This document shows, piece after piece, positions 59,861 through 64,000 of a stretch of DNA of 64,000 nucleotides. Under the pieces are notes generated by a model. The model did no database searches. It was not told where the DNA came from and worked only from the letters and a program-made list of their open reading frames with translations. The stretch comes from Prunus persica (taxonomy: Eukaryota; Streptophyta; Magnoliopsida; Rosales; Rosaceae). Positions within the stretch are counted from its first letter, which is position 1, and every line of letters begins with the position of its first letter. The position numbers and the translations under genes were made by a program. The stretch spans positions 551,246 through 615,245 of the forward strand of contig NC_034012.1 of assembly GCF_000346465.2 (NCBI RefSeq), in the 5' to 3' direction.

Positions 59861-62800
59861 TTAATCATAAGGATTTCTGAAATTCTTCAACAGTTCTGGG
59901 ATTTCACGGCCAAGCATGTCATCTACAGCTTGAATCATTTTCGGCTTCAATTTCTCAAATTTATCGATGTTGTAACCTTTCAAGACCTCTTTAAAGTGCT
60001 CCACATCTGGAAAGTCTCCTGCTGGTAAATGGAAGTCCCTCTGAACCTGTTTTTGGAAAGCTTAATATGAGTAAGTATGCTTGGAATTTATAGGGGTAAA
60101 ACTAAATAGTGTTAAAGAGAGACCTTCGCAAATTCATCTTCAAGATTATCCATCAGTCGTTGTTGAGTCTTAGCTTTGCCCATCATGGCAGGCATCTCCT
60201 TTTTCAGATGACTAATTATATAGGCATGAGTCTTAGCAGCTCTAGCACGTTTAACAAATTCATTGATCTACAATATACAACATTAGAATCAAATTTTATC
60301 AGTGCAAGTCTAAGAACCTAATATAGAAATAAAAAAGGACACACTATACATCAATCAATATGCATCTACATCGGTATAAGCCATAAACGCGAGGCAAAGA
60401 GGAAAAGTAACCAAGTATTCTTTGGTATATCAACCAAAACAGTAACAGAAAATATCAAAATAAGACATATAATCTTACTCGTCGATCACAAGCTTTCTTT
60501 GGTATATCAACCAAATCTGCTAGTAGATTGTTTTGTTCTTTTTCGAAAAGTTCTTTACCCATAGGGCCAACAGCTGATTCATTGACAGGTTTATCATTAA
60601 ATGATCTGCAAAGCCAAGAAAAACAAGAACATGATTGACTTAAATCAACTACGCATAAAACCAGCTTAAAGAATTAACAAATTCAAAACTAGAAAGCTTA
60701 CCCAATATAAACACGCACAACTTCCGGAGTATTCAAAACTTTTCCAAGTGACCACATCAATGCCCCATAAACTCTCATCAACTACAATGTGTAATTGAAG
60801 AGTTAATAAGTTGAAAAGTGTTATCAAGAAAAAGTAAAATGCACAAAACCAAAACAACATATAAAGTAGAAGTGCATCTAACTTGTTGAGTATCAACTTG
60901 ATCTGCTTTGTTTAGAACCACTCGAATCTTGTCATCATGACCACTTAGAGATGTAATTACACGTTTAAACTCATCACTGATATCAAGTTTATGAGGGTCG
61001 AACAGAAGAAGAATAACATCACATTTTGCAGCAAACCACGATATAGCACCAGTGAAATCATAACTCCTTTGTGTTCGTTGCTTTTCTCCCGATAGAACTC
61101 CAGGAGTATCAACAAATGTAATTTCATCTAGCAACTGTAATCATAAAAAAGAAAGATCAACATACTGATGAAAATGTAATACAAATATATGGTTAACAAA
61201 AAATTTCAACTCACTGGATGTGGCATTTCAGAACACTCAAATTTTGACAGAAATGCACCTCCAAAAGTTGCTAACCCACTAAAAGGCATGTCTGCATGAA
61301 CGGCTATGGTATTTCCAGGAATACTCCTCTCATCAGGTCCAGACTAAGTACAAAAATATGAGTATCGTTCAGAATTACCAAGAACATTTGACACTTAATA
61401 AACCTCACATTACAAAGAAACAATGATAAACTTAATTAGTTTTAAAAAGGAATCATTGTTATTAAAAATTATACCATCACAGCAACAAATCTATCAGTAG
61501 TAGGTTCTGGACCAATATGAGCTCCTGTTCAAAGAAGTAAATGTTACGTCATTAAATGGTTTGGTTATCAATTAATCACTTCAAAATAAAATGAACGAGA
61601 ACTTAACCAACCTGGATAGTTACATCTTAGCAAATGTTTGATAAACGTTGTTTTTCCAGTTGAATATTGTCCCAAAAGCATGACCATGGGCTTAGCATCA
61701 AAATCACTATTAGTCTGCAAAAAAATAAATCAGCCATAAATTTAGCAAATGCTCTACCTAAACAAAACATTACGCTAAGAAGAGCAAACCATATTTCATT
61801 CCCCATCCCAATTTGAATGATAAAGAGGTGGACTAACAAAATCATAAATATATATCCTACTAAATACATTAGAAGATATGAGACTCACCAATGATGGAGA
61901 TACAAAGTCATTGAAGCGATAAGTAAGTTCCAATGGCTTTAGTTTTTCGTTGTACAATCTCTTCAAACCATCGGTTATAGATGTAACAGCAATAAGAGGT
62001 AGCTGAAGAAACGGATTTGAACAAGTCAAGCAATAAGAGAAGGCATCCCTTTATAAATATGAAAAACAAGTGGATATGTAGATCACAAGAATCAAAATAA
62101 TAAGAGAGACAAGAAAAAACACCTTTAACAAAGATTTGGGAGTAAAACAATGAATATCAGTTACCAAATTTCAGGGTTAGATGTCTACGAAAAATACAAT
62201 GTCATATCCGTGAATTAGAACACAGGGAAACTAACTACTTTTAACTGAATAAGCTTAGAAACTGGTTAGGGAGATAATTCAACTGAATAAAAAAATGTAC
62301 AACGAGTATAAAGATACAGTCCTAACTGTAATTCAACCATCAATAAGGACGATAGACTTGCATCACTATCTATATATGCTAATGACAAGATTTTGGAAAG
62401 ACGGCATGGCAGCAGTTCTAAAGCAAATCATTCAAAATAAGAAATTATCTCCAGTGGAAGAAAGGACATCTGATCTTACCTTCTTCACTGATTTTGAACC
62501 AAACCACTGAGCTGGTGGTTGAGATTGAATGCTTCCTACATCATTACCAACAAACAAACTTAGTAAAAGATTGTAACACATTTATTCACAAAAGTTAGAT
62601 GGATTTTCTAACCATTTACTTCAAGTCCATTTGTCGTTGAACTCTTGGTTTTCTGTTGATATAGAATCAAGAAACTAATAAGTGAAATTCATCTTTACAG
62701 TGTAGGCCACAAAGTCAAGAAGTAAGAAAAAAGAAGATACTCACGGCGGACAGAGCATCCAAACCTTCCATAAGTGGAGGATTAATGTTTTCCCAGTCAA

Positions 62801-63691
62801 CTGCAATTAAATAAGAATAATGTTTAGAGAGTTCTGAAAGCATAACATTCTTGTCAGCCTCAAGGAAAGGCTTTCAAAAAATGAATGAGACCTAGTCAAA
62901 TTGTATACGTTGTATGGTTCTGAATTTATGCATGCAATGCAAAACAGCAAAGAAGTATTAAACAAATATATTCCACTTGCCTTCAGTTTTGAGGATGTCT
63001 GGGGTTAGTTCATGTTCTTGCGCCAAGGAAATCAGCTATCCAATTCGAACACAGAAGCGAGTAAGATTCTATTACAATAGCTAATATAACATATCCCAAA
63101 TATTCTACACAAAAAAGAAATCATGTACAACCTGCATTGCAGTAATGAACTCTGTAAAACCTAAAAACCCCTGTCGCTTCTTGTCAGCAGTGGCCCAAAC
63201 CTTCAATGATAAATGAGAAACAGAAAGTGAGTTTCAAACCCCATACATCAGATTGTCACATAGAAGAGGCTAAGAGACCAAATACAAGATACAAGCAAAT
63301 TAGCAGCCAAAAACTACTGATCTGAGGGTAAAACCACAAAATCTTACTTTCCAAGTTCAATAAACTAGTTTAGGCTATAAAACAAACAAATTCATAAGCT
63401 AAAAGCACTGAAATGGAAAATAGCAATCAGCCTTATATCAAAGTGAAACTTAAAAACCTGCTTGAGTTCTTGTCGAGAAAGCTTAGACAGGGCGAAGAAC
63501 TTAGTGGCTTCGTTACCGGTAATGCGACCATCTCCATCTGAACCAGAAAAACATAGCTAAGAATCAAGACCAATATTTGATTAAAGCTCAGTAAGAATCA
63601 GACGGAAACAAATTATACCTGAATCAACCAAGTTGAACCATTCCTGGTAAACCTTCTGGTACTCTTTCGGGCACAGACTGACGGGACCCAT
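59861..63691 (-). CDS. EHD-family membrane-remodelling ATPase (EH domain protein)
   Basis: Eps15-homology-domain protein with a dynamin-type nucleotide domain that acts in endocytic recycling. About 16 coding exons on the minus strand from MGPVSLCPKEYQKVYQEWFN to FRNPYD. The N-terminal EH domain carries an EF-hand (DGDGRITGNEA) and KLSRQELKQVWATADK, as in plant EHDs, where it precedes the G domain, the reverse of the animal order. The G domain has P-loop GQYSTGKTTFIKHL, TTDRFVAVM, switch VDTPGVLSGEKQRT and NKADQVD. A helical C-terminal region (LPAGDFPDVEHFKEVL) follows. Arabidopsis has two members, EHD1 and EHD2; adjacency to the IBR1-like gene favours EHD2 (At4g05520 next to At4g05530, from memory). 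Exon coordinates beyond the first few (63619-63691, 63458-63537, 63132-63200) were read by homology, not all phase-checked. Confidence 0.92.
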
Positions 63692-64000
63692 TTGAGAGCC
63701 AAAAGGAACTTAGAAATTTGAAAAACGAAATGAGATTATGAGAGAGGGCCAGAGCGGCTCTGTGGTTTTTATCTCTTTTTTCTCTTAACAGTTTTGGCGC
63801 TTGGGCGAAACGGTATTTTGCCAGTGGAAATATTAAAGCGGTTCGCATTTGAATTAAAGCCGGGGCCAGAGTCCCTGTGGAACGTTGAATCAGATTGATT
63901 TATATGATTTTTACGTTCCTGCCGGTGATAATCATGCTGGTGGACTTGGACGTCGAAACTGGGCCCCGCTTAGGAAATGAAAAAACAAGGTCTCAATCCG
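63692..64000. other. EHD gene promoter side, window end
   Basis: Upstream sequence of the minus-strand EHD gene; no other gene visible to the window end. Confidence 0.5.

Noticed and set aside
1..64000. tRNA, rRNA or LTR retrotransposon genes
   Set aside because: No cloverleaf with A/B boxes, rRNA sequence, or gag-pol reading frame could be recognised by eye; a dedicated scan was not possible.

Overview
The window is nuclear DNA of a flowering plant, almost certainly a eudicot and possibly a woody rosid such as Rosaceae. The evidence is split genes with GT-AG introns, AT-rich spacers, many GA/CT microsatellites, and proteins that match Arabidopsis families over their whole length (HT1 kinase, IBR1, SOBER1, SHOU4, ACER, CDP-DAG synthase). 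The species call is an inference. Gene models were built by hand from splice signals and phase checks. One 100-N assembly gap lies at 40426-40525.

Layout. 0-2.4 kb: the 3' end of a TFIIF-alpha gene (+) converges on an early nodulin-like phytocyanin gene (-). 3.2-9.7 kb: a rearranged block with a decayed duplicate of a gene end that carries a MITE, a nearly full-length but broken FYVE zinc-finger gene, a dense array of GC palindromes, and an intact gene of unknown function. 11.8-20.1 kb: CDP-diacylglycerol synthase (+) and alkaline ceramidase (-). 23.4-32.1 kb: a DUF506 protein (+), plastid-type phosphoribosylglycinamide formyltransferase (-), a second MITE, and an EAR-motif protein (+). 32.6-34.9 kb: a second, shorter copy of the FYVE/palindrome block. 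35.3-39.9 kb: a mitochondrial pyruvate carrier subunit (-) and a SOBER1-like esterase (+), divergent across 333 bp. 41.2 kb: a small Cys-motif protein (+). 44.7-46.8 kb: an HT1-like kinase (-). 47.9-49.4 kb: gene scraps with two more palindrome clusters. 49.9-50.8 kb: a short YJU2/CWC16-like protein (+). 53.9-63.7 kb: a SHOU4-like membrane protein (+), IBR1-like peroxisomal SDR (-) and an EHD-family ATPase (-).

The genes are independent housekeeping and regulatory loci, not a pathway cluster. Two share lipid metabolism by theme (CDP-DAG synthase, ceramidase). IBR1 and EHD lie side by side as their relatives do in Arabidopsis.

The most unusual structure is a family of 20-bp interrupted palindromes, GTATAGCCG-NN-CGGCTATAC. 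They are spaced mostly 40-48 bp apart by AT-rich spacers that are themselves palindromic around TTCGAA. They occur at three places (7.06-7.69, 33.86-34.13 and 48.16-49.21 kb), each time beside broken gene fragments.
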